Source of the DNA: Zeus faber
Taxonomy: Eukaryota > Chordata > Actinopteri > Zeiformes > Zeidae
Direction: 5' to 3'
Assembly (NCBI GenBank): GCA_960531495.1
Contig: OY482860.1
Span: 30,085,115-30,149,114 of the forward strand
Length of the DNA stretch: 64,000 nt
Shown piece after piece: positions 22,675 to 33,545 of this stretch (position 1 is its first letter; every line of letters begins with the position of its first letter). The notes under the pieces were generated by a model, which worked only from the letters and a program-made list of their open reading frames with translations, was not told the origin of the DNA and made no database searches. The translations under genes and the position numbers were made by a program.

Positions 22675-23126
22675 TGTCAGGATCCTGCCCTGCCTTGATT
22701 CCCTATTTGTCTGCCTCTTGGTCCCTTTGTCCATCTGTGGCTCCCTCTGTCTGTCTGTCTGGCGTCACATCCCTGTCACTGCACACCTGTCCCCAGTTAC
22801 CCATCTCACCACCTGTCTCCACATCCTCATCACTCCTTTTGTATTTAACCTGGTCCCATTCACTCTGTCAGGGTTGGATCATTGCATGTGTTGTGTTCAT
22901 GGTCCTGCATGTTTCCCTGGGTGTGCGCCTCGAACTCTGGGTTCCTGGTTCCTGGTTCCTGATTCCCTGCCGGTTCCTGAGTCCCTACTTCCCGGTCACG
23001 AGTCCCTGCCTGTTCCTGATCCCTTCTGTTGCTTGTTCTTCCCTGTCTGTCTACACGTTAAACCCCTGTACCAGCTCCTGAAACCGTGTGTGTCCTGCAT
23101 TTGGGTTCACTTGACCACACCTAACA
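22675..23126 (+). mobile_element. Possible solo LTR (fossil)
   Basis: A stretch starting TGTCAGGATCC and ending near ACCTAACA, with repeated TTCCTGGTTCC-like and CCTGTCTGTC-like phrases, resembles the long terminal repeats of fish Ty3/Gypsy-type elements. No internal region adjoins it, so if correct it is a solo LTR left by recombination. Target-site duplications were not clear. Confidence 0.4.
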
Positions 23127-23885
23127 CATGTTCTATTTTTAACTTCAGAACAAAAATCAAATCAACGAAAAACAGCTTGTTATTAGTTTTCTGGTTCTGG
23201 ATTTGTATATGTATGTATTGTATTAGTGGTAATTGACACTTGAAAGAAGCTGCAACTCTCCAGCTATTGGGTGTGGCTTCAGCATCTTCAGTGGACACGC
23301 CCCCGGTGTCTCAGAACAGGGAACTGCCTTTTTTTTAAACCTCATTTTAGCATCATTACCCGGCAATTCATCATTCATTAAAGGATAATGAATGGTTATT
23401 AACATATTGTTCTGTGGCGTGACAAACTCAGAACACATATTTTTGCTTTACGGAGATTTTAAAATTGTCAACAAGGTCATCAACTAAGCCAGTGGTGGAT
23501 GGAGGAAAGGTATTTAGCAGATTGGAAAATATGTCAATACCTTCATGGTTAATGTTACGCTTCCCAAAAAGTCTCTGGCCGTTCGTTTGATGTAGAAAGA
23601 GTGGTGTTTAAAAAAAAAAAAACAAGACAAATGATCAGAATCAGGGACCTTTGCAATGGACTGGATGGACAGTCACAGTGAGTACAGGCGGCTATGCTTT
23701 GATAACTATTGCTAAGTATTTAAATGTAAAAAAATTGCAAAAAAGAGCATGGAGTGCGGGTAAAACTACCAGACAATATGTTGAGTTTAGATTGTCTATG
23801 AGGCGGTGGCCCTGCAGCATGCATGGACGTGCAACGTATGTGGAAGCTCCCCCGTCCTCATTCTTAGTCCCCAGGTGCATCTGAC

Positions 23886-24069
23886 ATGGCTCTGGACGTT
23901 CCAGGGCTGCTGGTCACTGTCATCTTCTACCTCCTGGTGCTTGGAATCGGTGTCTGGGCCTCCAGGAAATCCAAGAAGGATGAACAGCAGAGCCAGGCGA
24001 CCCAAACGGAAATGTCCATGCTGGGAAATCGTAGGATCAGCTTGAGGGTCGGAATCTTCACAACAACAG
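23886..24069 (+). CDS. slc5a7-like copy A exon 1
   Basis: The ATG at 23886 opens MALDVPGLLVTVIFYLLVLG, the first membrane segment, followed by IGVWASRKSKK and a polar loop. It ends with GIFTTT before the donor G|GTCAGA in phase 1. The start is chosen because this N-terminus (short head then a membrane segment and WA-rich end) fits the family. Confidence 0.8.
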
Positions 24070-24261
24070 GTCAGAACTGCTGGAGTGTTCTTATACTCTG
24101 ATTCTGTCTAGTATGTATCCTGTACTGTATGTAGAGTAGTAATACTGTGTGTATAGTATGGGTTTATAGTACTTCTACAACATGTATAGTGAATGTCTAC
24201 AGTATTTATGCTGTTATGTACAATGAATGAGACCCACTAATAGTGTCTGTGTGTGTCCCAG

Positions 24262-24375
24262 CCACCTGGGTCGGGGGGAGCTACATCATCGGCACGTCGG
24301 AGGCGGTGTACGACCCATCCTACGGTTTGCTTTGGGCTGTGATGCCTTTAGCAGCGACCGTGGCGTTCACTGTCG
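24262..24375 (+). CDS. slc5a7-like copy A exon 2
   Basis: Acceptor GTGTCCCAG, donor TCG|GTACGT, phase 1 at both ends. It encodes ATWVGGSYIIGTSEAVY and the following membrane segment. The ATWVGG...GT.EAVY signature is the choline transporter substrate/sodium-site region. It is 114 bp against 117 bp in copy C (one codon difference). Confidence 0.85.
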
Positions 24376-25410
24376 GTACGTGCAGCAACAAACTCACCGA
24401 AATAAATCGGGAGTCAACACAAGAAACAGTTGGAGGAGGGTGAAGATGGGCACCGCTGGCTTCCTCAGCAGTAAATGGCGACAAATCCAACACCCCACTA
24501 CCAGTCAGATGGCAGCGACACACTAGAGGACTTTCTGAAGACTTTCTCAAGACAGGTGTTGCACACTGCAAGACTTGCGTGTCCCAGTAGTGCAACAATG
24601 TAGGATCACACATTTTGGGATTGTAGCTCAAACAGAGACTTCCAATTATATAGAATCCACCTGATGTTCTCACAGGAGAATTAAGAAAAGGTATTTTAAT
24701 TACTAATATAATTGAGTCAGTCCAGTCAATCTGTTATCTCTCACTATGTTCTGAGTGCTACAGATGCTTGGGTGGGGATGGACTTACCAATCTGTGACTG
24801 AAAAAATGTTATCCAATCAGCTGTTTCTCCTCCCCTGAGCGTCTCAAACCAAACGACTGCTCCTTCATGACCCTGAATATCAGAAATTTCCTTCTGATTG
24901 TGTGACTGAAAATTCCTGCTGATAGTCCTTTGTTGTAAACTAGGCTGTGATGTAGTTTAAGCAGCCACACCTGTCCTGGGTCTAGGTAATTGGGCCCAGG
25001 ATCAGGGTGGCTGTACACCTGTTGCTCATTGGACTAATCAAACAACAGGTAAAACCCTCATCCCCACAGAGGAGAAGAGCCCTTGTCATGACATGTTGTC
25101 CATCTGCTCCGGGCTTGTTCCACCTAGCCCTCTCTTTACAATGAACTTGTGTGTTTTCAACCCCCAGGCTTGTTTGAGTGTGGCGGGTGGGTCTGCCACA
25201 TGGCATACAAGTCTTTTAACCCTGGAATGCATATGAGGGGTCAAACATGAGCGAATGATGAACGATGGGACCTCACTCATTTCTTCCACCCAAGGAACCT
25301 CCTGATATTACCTTTGAATTCTGCTGAACTGAGGATGCGTCCGATACTAAATGGTTATTGAGCCCGACTCAGTGGCAGAACACTACAGTTGCACCGTCTT
25401 TCCTCGCCAG

Positions 25411-25565
25411 GTGGCCTGTTCTTCGCCCAGCCCATGAGGGACAGGAAGTACGTGACCATGATGGATCCCTTCCACATCAGGTACGGGAAGGCGCTGAGTG
25501 GCCTCCTGTCGCTGCACCGCTCCTGTCCGAGCTCATCTGGGTGACGTCAACACTGATCAGCCTCG
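25411..25565 (+). CDS. slc5a7-like copy A exon 3, with one-base deletion
   Basis: Acceptor CCTCGCCAG, donor CTCG|GTGAGA. It encodes [20 protein letters not shown] and [14 protein letters not shown], then shifts frame. The rest ([18 protein letters not shown]) is read one frame over. Copy C's exon is one base longer (156 bp) and keeps a single frame, so a one-base loss near 25512 is likely. Confidence 0.8.
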
Positions 25566-25859
25566 GTGAGAAGAGATCGGGAGTTTGTGTTTGTGTGCCA
25601 GGTTGTTTTTGGAGTTTGATTTGTGGAATAGTTCTGAATTATTATCTCATCCGGACGAGACGGGAAGTCATGTGAACGACTTCCTGTCTCATCGAGATAA
25701 TAAGTCGGCCGAACCACCTATTCTCTGGTTTCTCCGCCTCACCTTTCAACCTCCGTCACAATCACAGACTGAACTTGACTACTAACGTGCAGAATCTTGT
25801 TTTTAACTCAGTGTTTTATCTGACGTGTCAGTAATAAATGTACAATAAAAAGCTCTCCG

Positions 25860-25985
25860 CAGCAGCACCGCACCCAGTGGGACGCAGCGGAACTGCCTCT
25901 TAGTTTTGTTCATGTTTTTCGTTTCATACGAGTAGGAAACGGACGGAAATAAATCAAAATCTAAAATAAACAGGCCGTCTACTCC
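25860..25985. repeat. Dispersed repeat, relative of 9090-9200
   Basis: TTTGTTCATG, GTTTCATACGAGTAGGAAAC and CTAAAATAAACAGGC occur in the same order as in the earlier stretch. The family is unknown and the copies are diverged. Confidence 0.45.
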
Positions 25986-26262
25986 ATCTCCTCCTTTCCT
26001 TGTGCTTGCCATTCACTGGGGCTCTGTCACGTTCAAGTTTCGGGGCAATGTCCCATTTTTAGCCGAGCGTGGCCAATTGTATAACAAAAAGGAGTCTAGC
26101 TCCAAGTCTAATACTATATTTTGTTATTGCTTCATCGTATCCCCCACACAGGAATTCACTGGGTATGCCAACCTGCACGTAGCCCTTTAAAGGACTAGTT
26201 TTGATTTGAAGATGCCACAGACTGGTATTTCAAAAACATTCATTTCTACGATAAATTAATTT

Positions 26263-26423
26263 GGTGGGCAGTGGCTTAGGAGGTAGAACGGTCATCTGGT
26301 AACGGAAGGTTGCCAGTTCGAACCCCGGCTCCTTGAGCAAGACACTAGCTTCTCCTGGTGGCTCTGTGGGTGTATTAATGATTGTGGCTGTTGTCAAAAG
26401 CATCTGCTAAATGAAGTACTGTA
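26263..26423 (+). mobile_element. Diverged tRNA-derived SINE
   Basis: GTGGCTTAGGAGGTAGAACG (A-box region) and GCCAGTTCGAACCCC (B box) are followed by TTGAGCAAGACACTAG and end with AAAAGCATCTGCTAAATG. It is the same general family as the SINE at 15997 but older and with internal deletions. It lies in intron 3 of slc5a7-like copy A. Confidence 0.75.
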
Positions 26424-26476
26424 GCGGTGTAACACCCAGATGGGTGACCTGTAAATAGCGTGTGTGTCTGTGTCAG

Positions 26477-26651
26477 GCTCCACCATGAGTGTGATTCTAG
26501 ATTTATCCTACACTGTTACCCCTTTGTCCTGAAGAGCCCCGCCTCCTCCCACATCCTGGTGACGTCGTTCAACAACACCCTGCAGCCGCCCTGGGTGGGC
26601 TCAGTGGGGGTGGACCGGGCCTGGCTGTGGATCGACCACTTCCTGCTGCTG
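26477..26651 (+). pseudogene. slc5a7-like copy A exons 4 and 5 fused by deletion
   Basis: The first 40 bp (GGCTCCACCATGAGTG to CCTACACTGT) correspond to the start of exon 4, the rest to exon 5 (PFVLKSPASSHILVTS and WLWIDHFLLL) up to donor CTG|GTGAGC. About 110 bp of exon 4, the intron, and the first codons of exon 5 are absent. Exon 4's frame runs into TGA just after the join; exon 5 reads in another frame. Confidence 0.75.
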
Positions 26652-27467
26652 GTGAGCTGCTCACAAGCACTCTCCCCTGGACCTAAAGGAAAAGCGCTTT
26701 TCAAGCCAAGCCTTTATTTTTCGCTTTTATCTGAACCTTTTTTTTTAAATTGATCTGGAGATTTGAACCTGAGCCCTTGGTCGCGCTTGTTGGCTGAAGC
26801 TGTCCTCTCAATACGGGATCAATTAAAAGAGATTCTGATGCCAATTACTTGGATTGACTCCCACTGATCAAAGAATAAGGTGTATGTTAAAATGATGGTA
26901 TTATTATTATGATATAATACAATACAATATATCATATAAAAAGCTTTTCTGGGGGTTGGTGTGAAGGTTTTCAAGATTCAAGATTTTTTATTTGTCACAT
27001 ACATATACATACTTCCATACATATATGTAGTGAAATGTAAACGCACCCGGTGATAGCACACAATAAGTCCTAGGAAAAAGTACAAAAATAAAATAAAATA
27101 AAAAGTAGAAAATTCCTTTCTAATAGACCGACTAACTGACTCCTAAAACGTAATACAGTAAGTGGAATACTTATAGAATAAGATAAAAAATATATAGAAT
27201 AAAATACAATAAAAAATAAATTGAAATAAAATGGAATAGGTTGAAGGAATATGGCTATGTATATACAGATATGTGCATTTAAAGTGGCATGTGAATTAAA
27301 GTGGCATGTGAATGTGAATAGTGTGAGGTAGTGTTTGGGATAATACAGCACAGTATACAACAGTACGGCGCAGCAATACGGCATCACGAACAACCCTGAA
27401 CAGTGATACAGTATGCGGTACAGTATGCTACATACAGTACAGTAGGTAGTGGAGCCTAGTGCATGGC

Positions 27468-28826
27468 TCAGTTAGGACCCCTGGTGAGGTCAGCGTTGAC
27501 AGTTCTGATGGCTTGAGGGAAGAAACTCCGTCTCAGTCTCTCTGTTCTCGCTGCGTGACTGTGGAGGCGCTTGCCTGACCGCAGCAGCTGAAACAGTCCG
27601 TTGTTGGGGTGATGAGGATCCTTCATGATCCTACGGGCTCTGCTACTACACCTCCTGGTGTATAACTCCTGCAAGGGGGGGAGGGTAGTTCCAGTGGTAC
27701 GTTCAGCTGAACGCACCACCCTCTGCAGGGCCCACCTGTCCTGGGCAGTACAGTTCCCAAACCAGGCAGTGATGTTGCCTGTCAGGATGCTCTCCACTGC
27801 TCCAGAGTAGAAGGACTTGAGGATCCTCACCGAGACCCGGAATTTCCTCAGCTGCCTGAGGTGGTAGAGACGCTGCCTCGCCTTTCTCACCAGAGTGTCC
27901 GTGTGTACAGTCCATGTTAAGTCCTCTGTGATGTGGACTCCCAGATATCTGAAGCTGCTCACCCTATCGACAGAAGTCCCATTAATCCACAAGGGCGCGT
28001 GCGTCCTCGATTGTGATCCACGCCTAAAGTCCACAATCAGCTCCTTGGTTTTGCTGACGTTCAGGTGTAGGCTGTTGTCCTGGCACCAGAGTGACAGGTC
28101 AGCCACCTCCTCGCGGTAGGCCTTCTCATCGCAGTCGGTGATCAGGCCCACGACCACGGTGTCGTCAGCAAACTTGATGATGGTGTTGGAGCTGGACCTG
28201 GCCACACAGTCATGTGTGTACAGGGGGTACAGTAGGGGGCTGAGGACGCAGCCCTGGGGGGATCCTGTATTCAGGGTGAGGGAGCTTGACATGTACTTCC
28301 CCACCTTGACCACCTGGGGGCGGCCTGTGAGGAAGTCCAGGATCCAGGTGCACAGCGGAGCATTCAATCCTAGCTCCAACAACTTGACAGCCAGTCTGGT
28401 GGGGACTATGGTGTTGAAAGCTGAACTATAATCAATGAACAGCATTCTCACATAGGCCCCCTTCTGGCCATCCAGGTGCGTGAGCGTGGTGTGCAGTACC
28501 TGAGAGACCGCGTCATCCGTGGATCTGTTCTGCCGGTACGCGAACTGCAACGGGTCCAAGGTGCGGGGGAGGGAGGCGCAGATGTAATCCTTAATCAGCC
28601 TCTCGAAACACTTCATGACCACCGAGGTGAGGGCCACCGGACGGTAGTCATTCAGGCAGGTTGGAGAGGCGATCTTCGGGACAGGAACGACGGTGGACCT
28701 CTTGAAACAGGATGGGACCACTGGTTCAGCCAGGGAGATGTTGAATATTGTGGTGAACACCGGAGCTAGCTGGTTAGCACAGGTCTTCAGTACTCGTCCA
28801 GATATGCCGTCTGGGCCGCAGCTTTC
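27468..28826 (-). CDS. LINE reverse transcriptase (copy a)
   Basis: It runs from [18 protein letters not shown] through the reverse transcriptase core to the C-terminal end. Motifs seen are [43 protein letters not shown], the catalytic FADD and LGVHITEDL, then a basic helical tail with [12 protein letters not shown]. It copies the element's RNA at the nicked target. This part is open over about 450 codons; the joining region upstream is in another frame, so the full ORF is broken. Confidence 0.88.
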   Translation of the reverse strand, partial: ESCGPDGISGRVLKTCANQLAPVFTTIFNISLAEPVVPSCFKRSTVVPVPKIASPTCLNDYRPVALTSVVMKCFERLIKDYICASLPRTLDPLQFAYRQNRSTDDAVSQVLHTTLTHLDGQKGAYVRMLFIDYSSAFNTIVPTRLAVKLLELGLNAPLCTWILDFLTGRPQVVKVGKYMSSSLTLNTGSPQGCVLSPLLYPLYTHDCVARSSSNTIIKFADDTVVVGLITDCDEKAYREEVADLSLWCQDNSLHLNVSKTKELIVDFRRGSQSRTHAPLWINGTSVDRVSSFRYLGVHITEDLTWTVHTDTLVRKARQRLYHLRQLRKFRVSVRILKSFYSGAVESILTGNITAWFGNCTAQDRWALQRVVRSAERTTGTTLPPLQELYTRRCSSRARRIMKDPHHPNNGLFQLLRSGKRLHSHAARTERLRRSFFPQAIRTVNADLTRGPN

Positions 28827-29446
28827 CTGGTGTTCACCCGCATCAGAGCCCTCCTGACCTCGTGCACAGACACTGAGAGTGCGCGCTCGTCCCCAGCGGT
28901 GTAGCTCCAATTAGCCGGCGAGCTAGCGGTGCTGCTGCCAGACTCGAACCGCGCATAAAAGGAGTTCAGTTGGTTGGCCAGGGAGGCGTCCGCACTCGTG
29001 GCTGGGGAGGAGCTGCTGTTGTAGTTTGTTATTGTTCGCAGCCCCTCCCACAAGCGTCTTGTGTCCCCCCGCTCCATCTGCAGCTCCACGGTGTCTCTGT
29101 ACGTCCGTTTAGGGTCCCTCACCGCCCTCCGCAGATTGTACGACGCCGCTTTGTAGTTGTCCATGTTACCAGATACAAGTCCGTCGTTGTAAGCGGCCGT
29201 GCGCGCATTCAGAGCGCAGCGGATGGATTTATCAACCCATGGTTTCTGGTTTGGAAATATCCAAACTTTCACCGTGGGAACGATTTCATCCGCGAGCGTA
29301 GCCACAAAACTCACTACAACCTCCGTAAACTCGCTGACGTCACTTGAACTCGCTTGGAACACGTCCCAGTCTACGTCAGTCAGAGCGTCCTGAAGCGCAG
29401 CCTCTGATTGGTCCGTCCACCGCTTCACTTCCCTCGTCTCCCCTGG
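28787..29446 (-). CDS. LINE inter-domain linker region (copy a)
   Basis: It encodes [63 protein letters not shown] and FYARFESG. This is the region between endonuclease and reverse transcriptase in this LINE group. It is in a different frame from both neighbours, and the same region is found in copies near 39.8 kb and, more diverged, 37 kb. Confidence 0.8.
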   Translation of the reverse strand, partial: PGETREVKRWTDQSEAALQDALTDVDWDVFQASSSDVSEFTEVVVSFVATLADEIVPTVKVWIFPNQKPWVDKSIRCALNARTAAYNDGLVSGNMDNYKAASYNLRRAVRDPKRTYRDTVELQMERGDTRRLWEGLRTITNYNSSSSPATSADASLANQLNSFYARFESGSSTASSPANWSYTAGDERALSVSVHEVRRALMRVNTRKAAAQTAYLDEY

Positions 29447-30245
29447 TGGCACACGTGATGTGTTGGTGGAAATTCGGCAGAACTTTTTTAAGGTTGGCCC
29501 TGTTAAAGTCCCCAGTCACCACCACAGCCGCGTCGGGATGTTTGTTTTGAAATCCGCACAACACATCGTACAGAACCGACAGAGCTGCGTCGGTGTCCGC
29601 TTGCGGTGGGATATAAACGGCTGTAATGATGACCGTGCTGAATTCCCGGGGGAGATAAAATGGACGGCATAGTATGGTCAGCTGTTCCAGGTTCGGCGAG
29701 CAGGAGTGGGATAGGAATTTGGTGTTGTTGGCGTTACACCAGCGGTTGTTTACCATTAGGCAGACGCCTCCACCTTTGGATTTCCCCGACTCTCCCGTTC
29801 TGTCGCCGCGGAACACGGAGAAGGCCTCGGCTGGACGTATGGCTTCATCCGGCACCAGTGGGGTCAGCCATGTTTCCGTCAGGCAGAGGACGCAACAGTT
29901 CCTCGTGTCACGCTGGAATTGAATCCTCGCTCGAAGTTCATCCATCTTGTTTTCCAGGGACTGGACGTTAGCAAGAAGGATGCTTGGCAGAGGTGGACGG
30001 TAAGGTTGCGTCCTCATTCTGACCCGAATGCCGCCTCGTTTACCTCGGTGCTTCCTCCGTGGGCCGGCTCGTGGAACAGCGACTCCATTTTTGTTGTTGT
30101 TGCGAGTGTTCCCGCGTAGGATGTCCGTCGGCCACTCTGCTCCCACGGATAAAAAGTCCCAAAGTTGTTCGTTTAGGGAAATTTTTATATCCATGAGTGC
30201 ATCGCGGGCGTATGAGTTAATTGTTGATGTTTTTCTGGCGAACAT
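29376..30245 (-). CDS. LINE N-terminal endonuclease region (copy a), incomplete
   Basis: It encodes a basic leader (GPRRKHRGKRGG), then the apurinic-type endonuclease: LANVQSLENKMDELR, LCLTETWL, GGGVCLMVNNRW, VYIPPQ and VTGDFNRANL. These are the asparagine, glutamate and aspartate motifs of the fold. The SDH motif expected at the C-terminal end is absent because of an internal deletion near 29446, after which the frame changes. The nuclease of this copy should be dead. Confidence 0.82.
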   Translation of the reverse strand: MFARKTSTINSYARDALMDIKISLNEQLWDFLSVGAEWPTDILRGNTRNNNKNGVAVPRAGPRRKHRGKRGGIRVRMRTQPYRPPLPSILLANVQSLENKMDELRARIQFQRDTRNCCVLCLTETWLTPLVPDEAIRPAEAFSVFRGDRTGESGKSKGGGVCLMVNNRWCNANNTKFLSHSCSPNLEQLTILCRPFYLPREFSTVIITAVYIPPQADTDAALSVLYDVLCGFQNKHPDAAVVVTGDFNRANLKKVLPNFHQHITCATRGDEGSEAVDGPIRGCASGRSD

Positions 30246-30340
30246 TGTGATAAAAAAAGGAAAAAAATACTAAAGAGTAAGAAAGAAACCGGAGCGCCGG
30301 CGCAGGCGACCGCTAGGGGCGGCGCCACTATCGCCAGTTT

Positions 30341-32021
30341 TGACCGGAGAGCCACTGGTTTATGGCTTCTTGGATGGGGATGACGTCTCTGAACACCCCC
30401 AAAGCGTCCCAAATGCTCTGTTTGGGTCTCTAAATGGGTGGTGGAAGCAGCGGAAGCGGTCGAGTGAGCTAAGTTTTTACCTAAACCGAAAAGCAGTTTG
30501 TCTAACGACCCCTAGATGTTACTTCCATGGACTTCCAGCTGAATGGAAGTCAATGGAAAAAGAGGAAACTTCTTAAAAGTAACACACCAGTACATTTCCT
30601 CCACGAGGCTTGTGGTTTCTTTATTCTAATGGGTGTCTGGGTTGTGATTTTGAAGAGGATATTATGTCTTAAAGCTGCGTTCAGCCATTTTTCTGCGAGT
30701 CAAAGTGAATCAGATGACGTCCTGCTGCCGCCTCGTGGGCTTTGCAGCCGTCGCTTTTCTTTCTGACAGTCTGACTATGGAGGTTCGAGGTGAGTGCGAG
30801 TTGGAGGTGGATTTTCAGATGTTCAACGCAACAGCAACTCTGACGTGCAAGGGATGCATTGGGATTAGCGATGCAAGACTCACCGGAAATGGGTTCAAAA
30901 ACGTATCTTTTTAATGACTCGGGAGTTGATTTTGTTTGCGTCTGGACCGCTGCGTCCGGCCAAAGAGGCACCTTCACAGGAGCCGAGAGCTCCTCCTCCT
31001 GTAGCCCAAGGAGGAGGCACCAGACTGTTGTACACGGTTGACTGTTGTAAACATGGGAGTTGTTACTAAACAATTTCAAAGAAAGATCGATGTTGCCATA
31101 GCTTGCATTTAATGTTGGGCTGTAAAATCCCTTTGTATTTTTTCATTCATAAAATTAGATTTTGAGTCTGGGCCGTGTTTACATTTTTCAACCAAACTGC
31201 ATCTGGGGCCTTGTGTCTGAATCACTCTCTTTTTACAGCTGTTTGGCATAGATGTCATTAATGGCCGACCCGCTGCAGCAGCTGGAGCCATGTAACGTCG
31301 TCTCATTTAGTCACAGTCAGTCACAACGGGTTTAAGGATGAAAAGTTCTAAATATTGCAACCGTCATGTAAACACCTCACCCCGATTATCTTTGAGTGAA
31401 ACTTGAAATCTGCGCAAAACGCGACCCGAGGAACAGACCTGGATTTCTCCTTAATCCTCAATCATTCCATGTATCTTGGCGTGAAAACTTCTGAACCCAG
31501 ATATGGTCGGCGGAGCCAAACCGCGCATGCGCCAAAAATCCCAGCGGTTCCAGCGCAGAGATTTGACCCGGAACGAGTTGTTTGGGCTGATAAACGACGT
31601 CACCATGGCAACCGTCATGAAACACACACACATTGGGTGGGGATAGTCGGAGCAGTTTTATGTTGAGTTTGGTGAGGGAGATGAATATAGTGAGATATTT
31701 GGACGGGCGCTAGAACTGAAATGGGGAAGTATTCCACAGCCAAAAGGAAGGAGATGTGCACGCGTGGCTCTTTATGTTGGTTCAGCCTGTGAGTCGATGC
31801 AGCTTCCGAGTCACAAACCAACGACTCTTTTTCAGCAGGGACTCACGAGTCATTTCAAAGGATTAGTTCGTCAGTCTTGACTTTTCAACGTTTGATTTCT
31901 GCACAAAGATCATTTGGTTGCAGTTGTTGAAGCTTCCACCTTCCCTTGTGTAAAACATCCATGTCGGTGAACTCGGCTTTCACTTGTCGGTGCAAATTGG
32001 ATCCTTGATCTTACCCCTTAG
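30341..32021. other. Intron 5 of copy A, no gene seen
   Basis: No exon is supported. The part around 30500-30720 (ACTTCCAGCTGAATGGAAGTCAATGG) looks like a dispersed repeat. Open frames near 30705-31079 have no recognised domain. An X-box-like site lies at 31599-31612. Confidence 0.5.
31599..31612 (+). promoter_or_regulatory. X-box-like RFX site
   Basis: GTCACCATGGCAAC fits the RFX consensus GTNRCC-N(0-3)-RGYAAC exactly. It overlaps a TGACGT-like core just upstream (ACGACGTCACC). It lies in an intron, so a regulatory role is uncertain and a chance match is possible. Confidence 0.3.
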
Positions 32022-32175
32022 AGTATCGGGGATCTGGGCTTCCAGGACTTCCACCAGAGGACTCTGTCGGCCTCCTCCTCCGCCACCGCCAAGCTGCGCT
32101 GCTTCGCCGCCGCTTTCCTCATCCCCACGTTCGGGATTCCCCCAGTGCTGATCGGAGCCGTGGCTGCATCCACAG
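32022..32175 (+). CDS. slc5a7-like copy A exon 6
   Basis: Acceptor TTACCCCTTAG, donor ACAG|GTCAGG; phase 0 in, phase 1 out. It encodes SIGDLGFQDFHQRTLSASSS, then a membrane segment with FLIPTFGIPPVLIGAVAAST. FQ.FHQR.LSASS corresponds to the family's WQAYFQRVLSSSS region. Confidence 0.82.
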
Positions 32176-33327
32176 GTCAGGACCGGTACCTATTTCAGGA
32201 AGTGTTTTGCCCTGCTTCAGCCCAACTAAAAACAATATTATGCAACACAGAATCGGTCTCTTTGGTGCAGCCATTAGGCGATGATGTAATGACCCTCCAT
32301 TCACAATCACAGAAACCAAGTCAAACGCACAAGCCAAAGTTTCTCAATTTGCTTATTTTTTTCTGAACGGTGGTTCAAAGCTACCTCTAATGATTTAAAT
32401 GAAGCAGACCTTTCATAAACTGCTTTGACACATGAACTCCGGACAATGTCCAGATAATCAGGTCCAGACATTTTCTGGAGTTGCCCTTTCACACATGCAG
32501 CTCACAACCGGGAATCTGTGTCAGACTCGCTTACACCACCTGGAAATACTGGGTTTGGTTTAGACGAAGGGCGGAGCCTGGGTGGAGCGTGCAGGAGGCA
32601 GGACAAGGCTCCCGACTCGTCTTTTTTGGCCTTGGTACTCCATGTATTTGCACGTAATGAAAGACTGGAAAGGAATCTAAAGGAGTAGGAAGCAGTTTCA
32701 CTCCGTGCACTAAGATCCGCATGAAGGTGAATAACTGGCACATGATTAAAACGTCATGGACACGTGACACGCCCACTCGCCGCTGTGAATGCTCCGGACC
32801 ATCACCTGCTCTGTTCACACATACAGCTTACTCAGACATTACACAGACTTTGTACTAGGGTGCTGGCTGGGTAAAGTCGGGGTAATGTCCGGTCCATTTC
32901 AGGGTTGCAGTGCATGTGTAAAAGCAGCTTTAGTGATTAGGCTTATAGTATAAATTATTAAACTAGTGAGAGCAGAGTTTGCTGTGAAGCCGCAAGGCCC
33001 TGTCATGAAGAAGTACCATAAATACCTCTGTGAAAAAGGCTCCTGATATCTCACAAGATAATTTGGTAACGGGCCCAAAATTGCGTCTTCAGCCTAAACG
33101 CTTTCTGAAACTGCAAGGTGCTGCAATCCTTCCAACATGATTGAAGACTTGGTTTGATTCTGAACGAGGATATCTGATGGTGGAATTGAAAAAACGATTA
33201 CCCTGTCGCGAGAACAAAGATGTCTCGGTAGTGTCTTTTTTGGACTCACTACCCATCGCCAGCATGTTTTGAGTCTGCCCCAGGAAGCTGCATGTATTCC
33301 ATCGCCCTCTGCTGCTCGTCTGGCCAG

Positions 33328-33545
33328 ACTGGAACCAGACCTCCTACGGCTCTCCAGCTCCTTTTGAACGAGGGGAGACGGTTCTGATCCTGCCCCTCGT
33401 CCTGAGCTACCTCACCCCCTACTACATCTCCATCATCGGCATCGGAGCCGTGGCCGCCGCTGTGATGTCATCCACCGACTCCGCCTTACTGTCTGCAGCC
33501 TCCATCTTCTCCTCAAACATCTACAAGAACATCCTGAGGAACCAG
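33328..33545 (+). CDS. slc5a7-like copy A exon 7
   Basis: Acceptor TCTGGCCAG, donor CAG|GTTATG; phase 1 in, phase 0 out. It encodes [28 protein letters not shown] and [20 protein letters not shown] with [10 protein letters not shown]. The MSS.DS.LLSA.S stretch is the conserved sodium-binding helix of the SLC5 family. Confidence 0.88.

Larger units (their letters stand above)
26974..30340 (-). mobile_element. Near full-length LINE of the L2/CR1/Rex1 group (copy a)
   Basis: On the minus strand there are, in order, a 5' leader, an endonuclease region (from 30245), a linker, a reverse transcriptase (to 27468) and a 3' UTR ending in a short repeat of the phrase CTTGAAT near 26974-26985. Reading frames break at least twice and about 150 bp of the endonuclease C-terminal part is missing compared with the copy at 39.8-41 kb. 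It lies in intron 5 of slc5a7-like copy A, opposite to the gene. Its reverse transcriptase is about 98 percent identical in protein to the copy at 56.6 kb, so it is young. Confidence 0.9.
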
